Of a stretch of DNA of 64,000 bases, positions 45,118 to 56,084 are shown piece after piece (position 1 is the stretch's first letter; every line of letters begins with the position of its first letter). The translations under genes were made by a program, and so were the position numbers. The notes below the pieces were generated by a model that was given only the letters and a program-made list of their open reading frames with translations, was not told the DNA's origin and did no database searches. The stretch comes from Cynocephalus volans (lineage: Eukaryota; Chordata; Mammalia; Dermoptera; Cynocephalidae): positions 49,966,907-50,030,906 of the forward strand of contig NC_084463.1 in the NCBI RefSeq assembly GCF_027409185.1. Direction: 5' to 3'.

Positions 45118-45508
45118 CCATGGTATATGGGTTTGCTGGGGCTGTCGTAACAAAGTACCGCGGATTGCGGGGTTAAACAACAGAAATTATTTCCTCACAG
45201 TTCTGAAGATTGGAGGTCCAAGATCCAGCTGTGGGCAGCTCTGGTACCGTCTGGGGCCTCTGTCCTCGGCTTGCAGAAGCATCTTCTCCCATGTTTCTCA
45301 CACTGTCTTCCCTCTGTGCAGGTCTCTGTCCAAATTCCCCTTTTTAGAAGGACACCATGTGTATTGGATTAGGGCCCATTCTAATGACCTCATTTTAACT
45401 TGATGACCTCTGTAAAGATCCTATCTCCATATAAAGTCACATTCTGAGGTGCTGGGTGTTAGGACTTCAACATATAAATTTTGGGGGGACACTTTTCAGC
45501 CCATAACA
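45118..45508 (-). mobile_element. MaLR LTR (MLT1-like)
   Basis: Inverted MLT1 blocks in order: GTTTGCTGGGGCTGTCGTAAC, AACAACAGAAATTATTTCC, GGATTAGGGCCCATTCTAATG, TGATGACCTCTGTAAAGATC and AAATTTTGGGGGGACACTTT. Complete length, solo. Confidence 0.87.
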
Positions 45509-46140
45509 CGTGGTCACTATCGATAACATCTCATAGAACCACCACAAACAAAGCAAAATGGACCCTAAAATCAGAGCTTTCAAACAAAACCCCTCGTGGC
45601 CAGTTGCCTCAGATATGCCCAGAGATTCCTCCCTCCTGCTGTTCCTGCCTGAGGCTGCGCCCACCCCTTGCCTTACTGACTTTCTTGAACAAATGGATTC
45701 TGGCAGAAGTGATGACATTTCTGAGATTTGGTTATGTGGCTTCCCATCGTGGGCTTTCTCTCGCTCTCTCTGGGGAAGCTGGTGTCATGCTGTGGGCAGC
45801 TCAGAAGAGAAGTCCACATGAGTGAGTCCAGAAGCCAAAAGTCCCACGCAAGTGCTTGGGAGCAAATCTTGCCCAAGCCAGGTTGGAGATGACTCCAACC
45901 CTGGTGGCACCCTGATCACAGCCTCCTGAGAGGCCACAGGACCCAGACACACTGCATTCAGATTCCTGCCTGTCAGACAGACACCGTGAGATAGTAATAC
46001 ATGTTGGTTGTTTGTGTTCAGCTGTTAAGATTGGGGGTAACTTCTTATGCAAATATTTCCTCCGTTCTAGACCAAGATTAGCCATATGATGGATCTCTGT
46101 TTGACTAGAACCTTGGGTCATATTGTGTGATATGAAAATT
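45509..46140. other. Unassigned unique sequence
   Basis: Overlapping chance frames (114, 87 and 106 codons) on both strands with no domain. No repeat named. Confidence 0.45.
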
Positions 46141-46142
46141 CA

Positions 46143-46488
46143 CCTTAAGTAGCTGCCTTTATGCTGCTGTAACAGAATACAACAGACTGGGTGATTTATA
46201 AGCAACAGAAATTTGTTTCTCACACAGTTCTGAGGCTGGGAAGTTTAAGGTCAAAGTGCTGGCAGGTTCAGTGTTTGGTGAAGGCCTTGTCATACATGGT
46301 GCTAAGTGTCCCTACATGGCAGAAGAGCAGAAGAGAATGAACCCACTCCTTCTAGCTCTTTTATGAGGTCCCTCGGTCCCTTGTCTTGTCCATGAGGGCT
46401 CTGCCCTATGACTTACCACCTAAAGTCCCCACCTCTTAATACAATCAACATATGAATTTGGGGGGACATATTCAGACCATACCACTAG
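46143..46488 (-). mobile_element. MaLR LTR (MST-like)
   Basis: Inverted blocks TTTATGCTGCTGTAACAG, ACTGGGTGATTTATAAGCAA and ATGAATTTGGGGGGACATAT, ending ATTCAGACCATACCAC. Confidence 0.85.
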
Positions 46489-46549
46489 ACTTTGCTCTCT
46501 AAATCAAGTGGTTAAGCAGTGAAACCCAAATTTTCAAGCAGTTTGTTTG

Positions 46550-46652
46550 TTTTATTTATTTATGTTTTTGGTGGCTGGCTGGCACAGGGATCGAACCCAG
46601 GACCTTGGTGTTAGTAGGATGCTCTAACCAACTGAGCTAACTAGCCAGCCCC
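46550..46652 (-). mobile_element. CYN (tRNA-Ile-derived) SINE
   Basis: TTTATTTATTTATG tail, then GGTGGCTGGCTGGCACAGG, GATCGAACCCAGGACC, TTGGTGTTAG and CTCTAACCAACTGAGCTAAC. The reverse complement has intact A and B boxes. Confidence 0.95.
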
Positions 46653-47076
46653 AAGGAATTTTATACCCAGTGATTAGAAGAAAGTACATTGTATAATAGT
46701 TGGGATTTCATAATAATGTCAGTTTTATTATTGACTCCTAAACAGCTCTAGTTTATCAAATCAGGGCCGTGGGTTCCTAAGTCAGGCAGCTTTTGGTGGT
46801 AGCTGCTGAGAAACAAACAGTTCCACAGACACAAACAGGCACTTCCTGCCCATGGCCTGTGGGGGCTGCAGGGCTCTGGGCTCCGCTCGGCTGGATGTGT
46901 TTCCTGTGCCTTCTCATTCAGGGGCCCCAGATCTAGCAGTCGGTAAGTGGCACTCATCCCACAGGGATGAGGCAGGCATTATTTGCCAGATGATATTAAA
47001 TCTCAGAGCATCCAACTCTTTGCCACAGGAATGCACTACCGTTTTCTCCATTCCACACTGAATATACATTACTTTT

Positions 47077-47184
47077 ATTTTTATTTTATTGTGTGGGGGG
47101 TGGCTGGCCAGTACAGGGATTGAACCCTGGATGTGGGTGTTATCAGCACCATGCTCTAACCAGCTGAGCTAACTGTCCAGCCCC
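47077..47184 (-). mobile_element. CYN (tRNA-Ile-derived) SINE
   Basis: Tail at 47,077-47,095, then GGTGGCTGGCCAGTACAGGG, ATTGAACCCTGGATG, TGTTATCAGCACCATG and CTCTAACCAGCTGAGCTAAC. Flanks AATATACATTACTTTT and AATGTGCATTATTTTT look like a worn 16-bp target duplication. Confidence 0.93.
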
Positions 47185-47229
47185 AATGTGCATTATTTTT
47201 GAAGGGTGGCCAAACACACCATCCTGAAA

Positions 47230-48470
47230 TATGCCACGTCGGACTTCTGATCAAGATGGCAGAATAGATGGTCCCCAGTTTCACTCTCTCCCACAATCAA
47301 CCAATTTACAACTATTAAAAATCAATCACAGCCAAGCTGGGTCTGCTAGAGCTCAGGGGAATAGGAGGAGAGACGTACAGAGCTCATGAAGGCAGGAGAA
47401 GCCACGATGAGAGAAAGAAAGGATCACTCCGACTGTTTCAAGCCCCAACCACTTCAGGTCTAAAGTTGGTGAGCACACAGAGCAAGGGCTGGCAAAAGCC
47501 ACAGCTGTGCCCTTCCCATGAAGTTGCCTGGAGGCAGCAGGGGAGAGGAGGGCATTGAAAGCCCCCAGGCCAGCAGGACCACTAACAGGGTTCCCGTGGA
47601 CTCACATAGGAGTGAAGAGCCACAACAACTGAAAAAAAGAGCCACTCAGAGGCCAGTGAGTCCTTGCAAGGGACCAGTACATGGCCCGTTCCATGGGAAG
47701 AGTTTGGAGTTCAGGTGGTGGGGGAGACAGGCCCACCAGGGGAACTGAGGCACAGCATGGACAGCTTACCTGCCCCCCAATCAGCACAGGACCACTCAGT
47801 GGTGACTGGTTAGGAATGTAGAACTGCAGGGGGTGCAGTGTGATGAGAAGACTCAGGCCCAGACCAGAGTTTCCACAACCCAGGTGTATCAGACCTCATA
47901 AAACCCATTAGTACATACGAGGTCAACAATTAAAACCTGAGCTGCACAAAAAGCCTTCCCCAGACAATCGGCAGCAAAGCAGCAATTTAGCTCAAGCACA
48001 GGGCTCAAATGCTGGTTCCCACAGGAATTTGCCTCATTTTAGAAGTAAACAAAGGACAACAAATTAGTTCCAATGCAGAATATAAGTGACAGGAGCAGCA
48101 AATAATGCAATGCAGAACTGAAAGAAAAAACAAAAAAACTCACAGATCAGAGACAAAGTTCTGATGTTAATCAGTAAAGGTCTAGCACCACCACAGAACA
48201 ACTATTAAACCTAGAAGGAATGGAAGCCCCTTTAGCTCCCAAGCTGGAGTCGGGGGAGGGCCAAGGGCCTCTGTATCCAGCCCAGCATTGACCACCAAGC
48301 TGCTGCCAGAAGTGCCCCAGGCTCCCAGAGTTTGGGGGAGCCACACACCCCCAAAGTCCACATCCGGCCCCGCTACAACTGAGCCACTGCTAGAAGCCCC
48401 CTGGGCTCCCCTGCAGAATGTGGGGGTGCCACGGACCTCGATCACAACCCTCTGCCTCCTTCCTCTCTTC
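47230..48470 (+). mobile_element. L1 5' UTR fragment, isolated
   Basis: Starts with GACTTCTGATCAAGATGGCA and GAATAGATGGTCCCCAG, the recurrent beginning of many mammalian L1 5' UTRs, and continues for about 1.2 kb of GC-rich, CA/GA-rich leader-like sequence. No ORF1 coding sequence follows; the element is cut by LTR sequence near 48,480. Recognition of the 5' end is good, that of the right half weaker. Confidence 0.65.
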
Positions 48471-48612
48471 TAATCAGTCCAAAATGGCCAATACTTGATT
48501 AATAACTGACAGCTTCTCTCATCTTTGCCCCCACATCCAACTTAGGACCAACCAAAGAAAGCCAAGTATGTGCCCCTAACCAGTCACATAAGATGCCTCA
48601 CTTGTGCTTAGC

Positions 48613-48690
48613 TTGTGTCCGAGTCTGTTTTGTGCTGCTAGAACAGAATACCACAGACTGCGTAGTTTATAATGAACAGAAATGTATTTT
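48613..48690 (-). mobile_element. MaLR LTR terminal fragment
   Basis: GAGTCTGTTTTGTGCTGCTAG, AACAGAATACCACAGACTG and GTAGTTTATAATGAACAG match the inverted end of an MST-like LTR. The rest is absent. Confidence 0.7.
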
Positions 48691-48704
48691 TTTAAAAAAA
48701 TCCA

Positions 48705-49234
48705 CGTTGGCAGAAGGGTTATTTTGAGCTGAAGGCAATTGAGAAGAAGATGCAAGAAAAGCTCTCTGTCCTCCCCCTACTTGCCTAAATGCAGGGCATA
48801 AATTTACAAAGGTGTCCCCCTCTCTTCTCTACCAGGCAGGACAAAAGTCATTCATCTGAGATGACTTTAGACCCTTATCAGCCAGAAGACAGCACCACAG
48901 GGATCCACATAACAAACTCACTAACTGACCTGCTTCTACCACTAGTTCCCCACGTATTCGCTTTTCTACAATTTGCTGCCCCAGAAGCTCAAAGTCCTTT
49001 TCCTTTGTCTCATCGCTTCTGTAAAGATGGATTGTGCTGTGTTGCAGATGCTGCATAAGCCAGAGTTCTAACCACCTCTTCGAGAATTGCTCACCTCCGG
49101 GCATCTCCCCTGTATCCATAAAATATACATGTTAAGAGACTTCGGTTTTCCTCTTGTTAATCTGCCTTTTGTTACAAGGGTCCCCAGCTAAGAACCTGGA
49201 AAAGGTAGAGGGAACATTATTTTTCTTCTGCTAC
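48705..49234 (+). mobile_element. LTR-like element (GGATTATTTTgAGCTGA family), most complete copy
   Basis: Starts GGCAGAAGGGTTATTTTGAG with CTGAAGGCAATTGAGAAG. It contains ATACATGTTAAGAGACTTCG and ends TCTTGTTAATCTGCCTTTTG ... TTATTTTTCTTCTGCTACA. Confidence 0.7.
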
Positions 49235-50078
49235 ACTCTCCTCCCAAGAAGGACAGCCAAAGGTCTCATGTCACAACAGCACCAGGCTTCAAGTCCAGGA
49301 TCTGACCTTGACACTAAGATGACAAATTCCTTGTCCTCCTCTGCTCCCCAAGGAATGATGGAGAAGCAGAGTGGGACAATTTGGGAGCAACTACAGTTTG
49401 TGACAGACAGGAACGCAGAAAGCTGGCAGTCACTGGCCCACAGGGAATCTGGAAGTTTTCTGCAGGAATGTTGCTGGGTCCCCCTCTGGGGGTCCCCCTT
49501 CTTGGTTAGGCAAAGGCTCTGCCCCTGGAACATTCCCTGACCATGGTTCTCCATGACTCCTGTGTGTGCCTTGGAAAGGTCTTTATCCAACACCCTCGGT
49601 CTCAGCTAAGGCGGGCTTTGGAGGATACGCTCTCCCCACGGGCCCAGCGGCTTTCTCCACCTGCTTCATGCTCATGGAAACTTGGTGGCTTCAAGGTCTT
49701 TTTCTATCTGTGGATCAATCAGAGTCTCTTTTAGTCTAGGCTAGGAGGGTGCTTCTGTTCATGCAAAAATTTAGGAAGAATTGCATGCAATGCCAGCCAG
49801 CTCCCAATGCTTGTTGACAGCTGGGCCTCTCTCCTGCTCTCTGGATTTAATTACGTGAACTTAGAGCCTTCAGGTCTTCTTTAGCCAAGAGATTTTTTTA
49901 TCTGGACATTTCATTCCTGTGAAAACATTTATTGGGAGCCACATGATTCAAAGCAAACATTTGAACAGGGATGAAATAGCTGGACTGGAGACTTGGTTTT
50001 GGGGTTTGAGACTTTTCTCAATAGTCACATCTTTGATTTGCAGATTGCTATAGCATCTTAATTTGTCCTGCAATACCT
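49235..50078. other. Unassigned; possibly MaLR internal sequence
   Basis: GGCTCTGCCCCTGGAACATT, ATGGTTCTCCATGACTCC and similar phrases resemble inverted MaLR (MST/THE1) internal sequence, consistent with the nearby minus-strand LTR end at 48,613. Low confidence. No gene. Confidence 0.35.
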
Positions 50079-50822
50079 GTGTGATGGTTGATTTTATGTG
50101 TCAAATTGACCAGGCCATGGTGCCCAGCTATTTGGTCAAAAACCAGTCTAGATATCTCTATGAAGGAGTGGACCAAAATTAAGGCTGCTGAGGTGAAATG
50201 TGAGGATCGACCTGGGAAATGTGAGCGAAATGTGAGGGTTGACGTGGGAAATCAAACCAACAAAGTTGGGAAGTGTTCTGAAGTCTATTACAACCTGAAA
50301 GATTTTATGAGAAAGTTTGGAAAAGGGAGGGGGACTCCCCACATCAGAGTTGTCCCATTTCATTGCTGGGCAAAATACAGAAGGTATAACCCACAGATTA
50401 CAGCACAGGAGCAAAAAATATCTATGTGCAGGACGAAGCATCTTTGTACAGGATGATGCTTTGGCTATTCTTAAAGATAACTTGGTGTCTTACTTAGAGT
50501 TAGGAGGCTGTATATTAATTGGTACATCAATAATTTAAAGAACTTACATGAATTCTTTGACTAAGAACAGGATGTCTCACCCAAGCCATGAGGCCCCCTC
50601 CCAGGCAATTGATATTTTTGAGATCTGCTTGTGTAGCTGAGTCAGCTACGGGTCACCAAAGGTATATTTTTAGATGTGATTCACATTTACAGTCAGTAGA
50701 CTTTGAGTCGAGCAGATTGCTCTCTGTAATGTGGGTGAGCTTCATCCAAACAGCTGAAGGCCTTGAGAGCCAAGACAGAGGATTAAATGTAGAAGAGACA
50801 ATTCTGCCTCCAGACAGTAAAG
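50079..50822 (+). mobile_element. MLT2 LTR (ERVL), split by an insertion at about 50,170-50,655
   Basis: Left part TGTGATGGTTGATTTTATGTG, TCAAATTGACCAGGCC, AACCAGTCTAGATATC. Right part TTTTTAGATGTGATTCACAT, TTACAGTCAGTAGACTTTGA, ATTCTGCCTCCAGACAG. The intervening 480 bp is unrelated and looks like another LTR, unnamed. Confidence 0.8.
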
Positions 50823-51225
50823 GTTAATTTTGGGTGTCAGCTTGACTGGGTTACAGGGTGACCAGATATGTGGTTAAACATTGTTCTGGGTGTGTCTGCG
50901 AGGGCATTTCTGGATGAGACTAACAATTGCATTGGTGGACTGAGAAAAGAAAATTGCCCTCCCTAATGTAGGTGAGCCTCGTCCAATCAGTTGAAGGTCT
51001 TAAGAGAAAATACTGGGGTCTCTGGAAAAAGAAGCCAGCAGATGGCCAGCCAGATAGCCAGACGTGAACTGCAGCATCAACCCTCACCTGAATTTCCGGC
51101 CTGCTGGCCAGAGATTTTGGATTTACCAGCCCCATGATTGTGTGAGCCAATTTCTTAGAATAAATCTCTCTCTGTCTGTCCTACTAGTTTTATTTGTCTG
51201 TAGAGCCCTGACTGAGAGGACCTGG
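50823..51225 (+). mobile_element. MLT2 LTR (ERVL), second copy in tandem
   Basis: GTTAATTTTGGGTGTCAGC, TGACTGGGTTACAGGGTG, TCCAATCAGTTGAAGGTCTT and GATTGTGTGAGCCAATTTCT with AATAAATCTCTCTCTG, ending AGAGCCCTGACTGAGA. Same orientation as its left neighbour. MLT2 is the LTR of ERVL, the class of the pol relic at 4-6 kb, but the two loci are far apart. Confidence 0.85.
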
Positions 51226-51859
51226 ATTCTGCATTTTCTCTTTTCTCCTTCCACACTAGTTGTTACAAGCCAAATTCTTTTCTGTCCTTATCATGTTTTT
51301 GTAATACCATATCACAAGCTACTAATAACATCCATTTATGCTGTGCTACTAACACTCTACAACCAAACTTCTCTGCTCAAAACCACAGTGCACTGGTGGC
51401 ATTTTTGCCTTTTGGATATTGTGTGTGATGGTCTCACTGCACAACATGAATGTCTGGGTTTCCAGCCTGTCTTGAGTCTCCTGCCATAAGTTGTAGGAAC
51501 CTGCTTCCCTACTAGTCATTTCTGTGTGATAAGGCTGCATAAAAACAGCTCCAAACCCCGGTGACTTACAGCAGAGCCCTGCGTGTTTCACAAAAACCAC
51601 AAGCTGGGGTAGGGGAGAGTAGGGGGCTTCCACCAACACACTTTTCTTCTCTCAAAGTTTTGGAGGCCAGAGGACTGAAATCAAAGTGTTGGCAGGGTGG
51701 GTCCTGGGTGAGAATGGCAGAAACGTTCGGCTCAAATGACTCCATCCAAAGCCTATGCTCTAAAACACTTTGACCAAACTCTAGCATCCCTTTCCTAAGG
51801 CTGCATTCCTGGATGGCCTTGTCCCCTTTTGAGTTCCTGTCTGAAAAAGCTCAGGCTAC
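51226..51859. other. Unassigned, possibly an old inverted MLT1
   Basis: TGATAAGGCTGCATAAAAAC and AGTTTTGGAGGCCAGAGGAC are MLT1-like phrases in inverted order, too worn for a firm call. No gene. Confidence 0.35.
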
Positions 51860-52217
51860 TGTCTTAGTCCATCTGGGATGCTGTAACAAAACACCATGAA
51901 CTGGGTGGCTTATAAACCACAGACACTTATTTATCGCAGGTCTGGAGGCTGGGAGTCCATGATCAGGGCATGGCAGATTTGGTGTCTGGTGAGGATCTGT
52001 GTCCTGGCTCATAGGTGGCATCTTCTCACTGTGTCCTCACATGGTGGAAGGGGTGAGACAGCTTTCTGGGGTCCCTGTTATAAGGGCACTAATCCCATTC
52101 ATGAGACTCCATCCTCATGACCTAATCACCTCCTGAAAGCCCCACTAATCCCATCACACTGGAAGTTAGGATTTCAACATAGGAATCTGGGGGGACACAC
52201 ACATTCAGAGCACAGCA
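51860..52217 (-). mobile_element. MaLR LTR (MLT1/MST-like)
   Basis: TGTCTTAGTCCATCTGGGAT, GCTGTAACAAAACACCATG, ATGACCTAATCACCTCCTGA and AATCTGGGGGGACACACAC, ending GAGCACAGCA. Complete length, inverted. Confidence 0.88.
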
Positions 52218-52219
52218 GC

Positions 52220-52668
52220 TGCCAAAAGAATTTCCGGTTTATTCTAGCCAACACCTAAAGGTAGCCTCCTGACCTTCTTTCTCAGAGCATTCAGTTAAAA
52301 ACAAAAAGCTTACTATTGTGCATGCTTTTTCTGTTGCTTTGAGATGTCTGTGTCTCCTACAACCTGGGAGAGTCTTTCTCAAGAAACTGAGAGCCATTCC
52401 TTTGAAATCCGGACAGCTTGGGGCTCAATGGAAAGGCAGATTCCTGTCTTTGATAGACACAGATGGCCTCATCATGTCTACATTGACTAATCCTTTGTAA
52501 TTTTTCACCTGAGCTTCCACTTGCCTCCAATCCCTCTCTTTAAAATGCCCTATCACTGCTATGCAGATCGGACTGGAGCTCAGCTCTTTCCCCTACTGCA
52601 GCAGCTACTTCATGAAAATCTGTTTTTACCACTTGGACTGATGTCCGGCTTTGTTTACCTTTGACACA
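52220..52668 (+). mobile_element. Solo LTR, class I ERV-like
   Basis: Starts TGCCAAAAGAATTTCC and ends TTTACCTTTGACACA. It has a TATA-like TCTCTTTAAAATGCCC (about 52,535) and a U5-like end GATGTCCGGCTTTGTTTACC. Polyadenylation signal not clear. Confidence 0.5.
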
Positions 52669-52689
52669 GGGGACGTAGAGGAGGACCTT

Positions 52690-53470
52690 TCCTCACCTCT
52701 TCCAGCTTTGGGCAACTCCGGCAATACCGGGCTTGCGGTCGCACCACTCCGATCTCTGCCTCCCTCTTCGCGTGGCTTCTCCTCTGTGTGTATCAACACT
52801 CCCTCTGGCCCTGCAGGGTCGTCCAGATCCCCCTGCTCTTTTTCTCTGTCCTGACCGAGAAACACAGGGTGCCTTGACGCCTCTGTGACCGGTCAGCTGC
52901 ATGTTTTCATAGCAGGCTTGAACCCAAGTGAGGGCCTTGAACATTCCCAGGCACTGATAAAGGTGTTTAGGTTGTTGCTGAAAACACTGAAGATCAAACA
53001 TGTTGCTAAATACAGAGAAACTAACTTTGCCCCTGAGAAAAATTCCTTCGACCTTCCTATAAACCTCATAACCCAAAATCCTGTTGCAGACATACCTGGA
53101 TGGAGCATCTCTTTTCCTGTCAGTCTCAATGAAGCCATAGCCCTGTGCAGCAGGTCACCTGATAAGTACTTTGGACTGATCACCCTGGCGTTCAGTGCTT
53201 CTTTCTTTGGGATCCCAATCGGCTCCATTTCAGGATAGCATGGGGCAGTCCCCTGTAGGAACTCCCTAGCTGCCATTTTGGGGTGACTCCACTGTAGGTT
53301 CTGCTGGATGGAACAGCCTTTCACCTAGAAAGAGTCATATGATTGCACTTAGGGCTCACCCAAATAATCCAGGATAAGCTCCCCTGTCAAGATCTTTGAC
53401 TTACATCTTTTTCCAGATAAGGTGATATCCATAGGTTCTGGGATGAGGAAGTGAATATATCATTGGGTGA
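52690..53470 (-). mobile_element. MaLR LTR (MLT1-like), interrupted at about 52,865-53,325
   Basis: Left part: GCGGTCGCACCACTCCGATC, TCTGCCTCCC. Right part: AGTCATATGATTGCACTTAG, GGCTCACCCAAATAATCCAG and GATATCCATAGGTTCTGGG. Together they give the MLT1 order. The inserted 460 bp is LTR-like but unnamed. Confidence 0.65.
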
Positions 53471-54235
53471 CTATTTTCTCAGCCAACCACACACAGGTCC
53501 ATGGGGAACAGAACAGGAAATATTATTCTTGGGGAGTGAGAAATGGGGTGCACAGTTGGGGGATATTTGCTAAACTCCAAGTAGACCAGTCCCGAAATGT
53601 GATTTGGGAGGTGGAATGTGGAATGTGGGGCAAACCCATCTCCCACCATGATCGAAAATGAAGAGAAGGAAAGAGCAGACGGGTGACCTTTCTTAAATTT
53701 GTATTGCTAAATGCGGTGATCCAGATGGAAAACCCACACACATACACACATGCATATGCACATAGGCTATCTGGCTTTGCCAAAGAGAAAGGCCACATAT
53801 GAGTTATGTGAAAAAAAGAAATATTCATATAATCAGTGGTGCCCAAGAATCACGGTTCTACCTCATGTTGATTCTTGTTGGGTCAAACCAAATGGAGGAC
53901 AAAACAGCCAGGAATCTGTGGACAATAGTGCGTGATGCTGATCTCAAAATCAGGGGTACACAGATCAGTTGCCTATTTGTAGATATGCCAATTAACATCC
54001 AACAAAGTCCAGTTGCCCTGTGTTTATGTGAAGAAATGCAGATAGCACAACCATTAGGACCCTGAGCCCCCCAAACAGCAGCAACCATGCCAAAGTCGCA
54101 GTATTTTTTATCAAATAACTCGAACATGTTCTTTCCCTTGAACAGTTTGTTACAGCAAGTGTGCACGATTCACCAGAACCACTAGGTTGAACTGAGCATC
54201 TGCTTTTAGAAATGTTTTTTCTTTGTGTTTGCAAT
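53471..54235. other. Unassigned sequence
   Basis: No gene or named repeat. Overlapping chance frames at 53,750-54,234 on both strands. A short CA-rich patch occurs at 53,730-53,765. Confidence 0.4.
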
Positions 54236-54240
54236 GTTGC

Positions 54241-54602
54241 TATGGACTGAGCCTGTATACCCCCCTCCCCATTTATTTGTTGAATCCTAACCCCCAGCGT
54301 GATGGGATTAGGCAGTGGGGTCTTTGGGAGGTGATTAGATCATAGATGTGGCGCCCTTATAAAAGGATTAGTGCCCTTATAAAAGGGTCCCCAGAAAACT
54401 GCCTGTCCCTCTCTCTGCCGTATGAGGTTGCCACAAGAAGTCAGCAATCTGCAACTGGAAGAGGGACCTCACCAGACCCTGACACTGCTGGCACCCCGAT
54501 CTCGGACTTCCAGCTGCCAGAACTGTGAGAAGTAAATGTCTGTGGTTTGAGCCCCCCAGTCTATGGTATTTTTCTTATGGCAACCCAAACAGACTGAGAC
54601 AA
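54241..54602 (+). mobile_element. MaLR LTR (MLT1/MST-like)
   Basis: CTATGGACTGAGCCTGTATA, CTTTGGGAGGTGATTAGATC, CGGACTTCCAGCTGCCAGA and TTCTTATGGCAACCCAAACA, ending GACTGAGACA. Complete. Confidence 0.87.
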
Positions 54603-54670
54603 ATGTTCTCACTTAAGGATCAAAGGCATCAAAATTGTCATGGAAGGACTGTCAATGATCAGAATGACTT

Positions 54671-55403
54671 TTTTTTCCTTCTTTTATTTTTATTTTTTAA
54701 TTGACATAAAAATTCTATATATCTATGATGTACAACATGATGTTTTGAAATATGTGAAGATTGTGGAATGGCTAAATCGAGCTAACTAACATATTCATTA
54801 CCTCACATATTTGCGTGATGAGAACATTTAAAATCCACTCTTAGCAATTTTCAATACATGACCATACATTGTTATTAACTATGGTTATGTTGTACAGTAG
54901 ATGTCTAGAACTCATTCATCCTGCATAACTGAAACTCTGTATCCTTTGACCAGCATCTCCTCCCCCCCACCCCCAACCGCTGGTAATCACCATTCTACTC
55001 TCTGCTTTTACGAGTTCAAGTTGTTTAGATTTTGTATATAAGGGAGATCGTGCCATCTTTGTCCTTCTGTGACTGAATTATTTCACTTAACATAGTGTCC
55101 TTCAGGCCCATCTGTGTTGTCACAAATGACAAGATTTCATTCTTTTTTGTGGCTGAGTAGTATTCCATTCTGCAAATACACCATATTTTCTTTACCTGTT
55201 CAGTGGGCGCTTAGGTTGGTTCCATATCTTGGCTATTGTGAACAGTGCTGCAATAAACATGGGCGTGCAGATATCTCTTCAACATACAGATTTCATTTCC
55301 TTTGGGCATATCCCCAGTAGTGGGATTGCTGGATCATGTGGTAGTTCTATTTTTAGTTTTTTGAGAAATCTCTCTGCAGTTTCCCATAATGGCCGTACTA
55401 ATT
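54671..55403 (-). mobile_element. 5'-truncated L1 with target duplication
   Basis: The plus strand is the reverse complement of an L1 3' UTR and ORF2 end: poly-T, TTTAATTGACATAAAAATTC, GTACAACATGATGTTTTG, then GGCTGAGTAGTATTCCATTC and GGGATTGCTGGATCATGTGG. Flanked by ATCAGAATGACTT (54,658-54,670) and ATCACAATGACTT (55,404-55,416), a 13-bp duplication with one mismatch. Confidence 0.9.
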
Positions 55404-55416
55404 ATCACAATGACTT

Positions 55417-56080
55417 CAAAGATCGATATATGTCCACAGGATAGACACGTACATCACCATTAAAAGGGAGCACAGTAAACATGAGAATCAGGAACAGCTG
55501 TTCATTCACTTATAAAAAATCACAGGCAAAACAGAAGTTGCACTTTCTCCCCCTACCCTCACCCTCTATGGACACTCAGCTCTTCAATTTAGTCTATAAT
55601 ACTAATTTTCCTTAAGAGCAACACAAACTCCATGAAACGTAGTTTAATCCACGTCTTGTGTCAAAACACGAACAAAAAACGAAATCCCATGATAGATCTG
55701 AAATAGTTTTTTTGCTATCAGAAAGCAAAGAGGCTTTCAACAATTTTAGGGGCTGTCCTAAAAGGACAAAAGAGACATTTTAAAACATCTCCCAAGGGCC
55801 ACAGCGTGATCATTTGAGGATCAAACGCCACGAATAAAAACGGTTAATCAGAACATGCTTAGTCTATAAAAGAAGAGTTAACGTACGGAATTCCGATCAT
55901 AAGACAAGAAAAGGACGGAAATAAGATTGTGTTGAATTTTTATTGATTTGGTAAAAAGGAACGCGTTGATGCATAGGGGTGTTTTGGGTTTTTTAAAGCA
56001 TATGCCTATTTATAAAGTTTAGAGATGGACGTGTGTCTGTCTGTCTAAGCAGGAGAGAGTGAACAAAACCCTGAAAGCCC
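55417..56080. other. Unassigned AT-rich sequence
   Basis: Nothing recognised. It leads into the CpG-rich block. Confidence 0.45.
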
Positions 56081-56084
56081 AACA

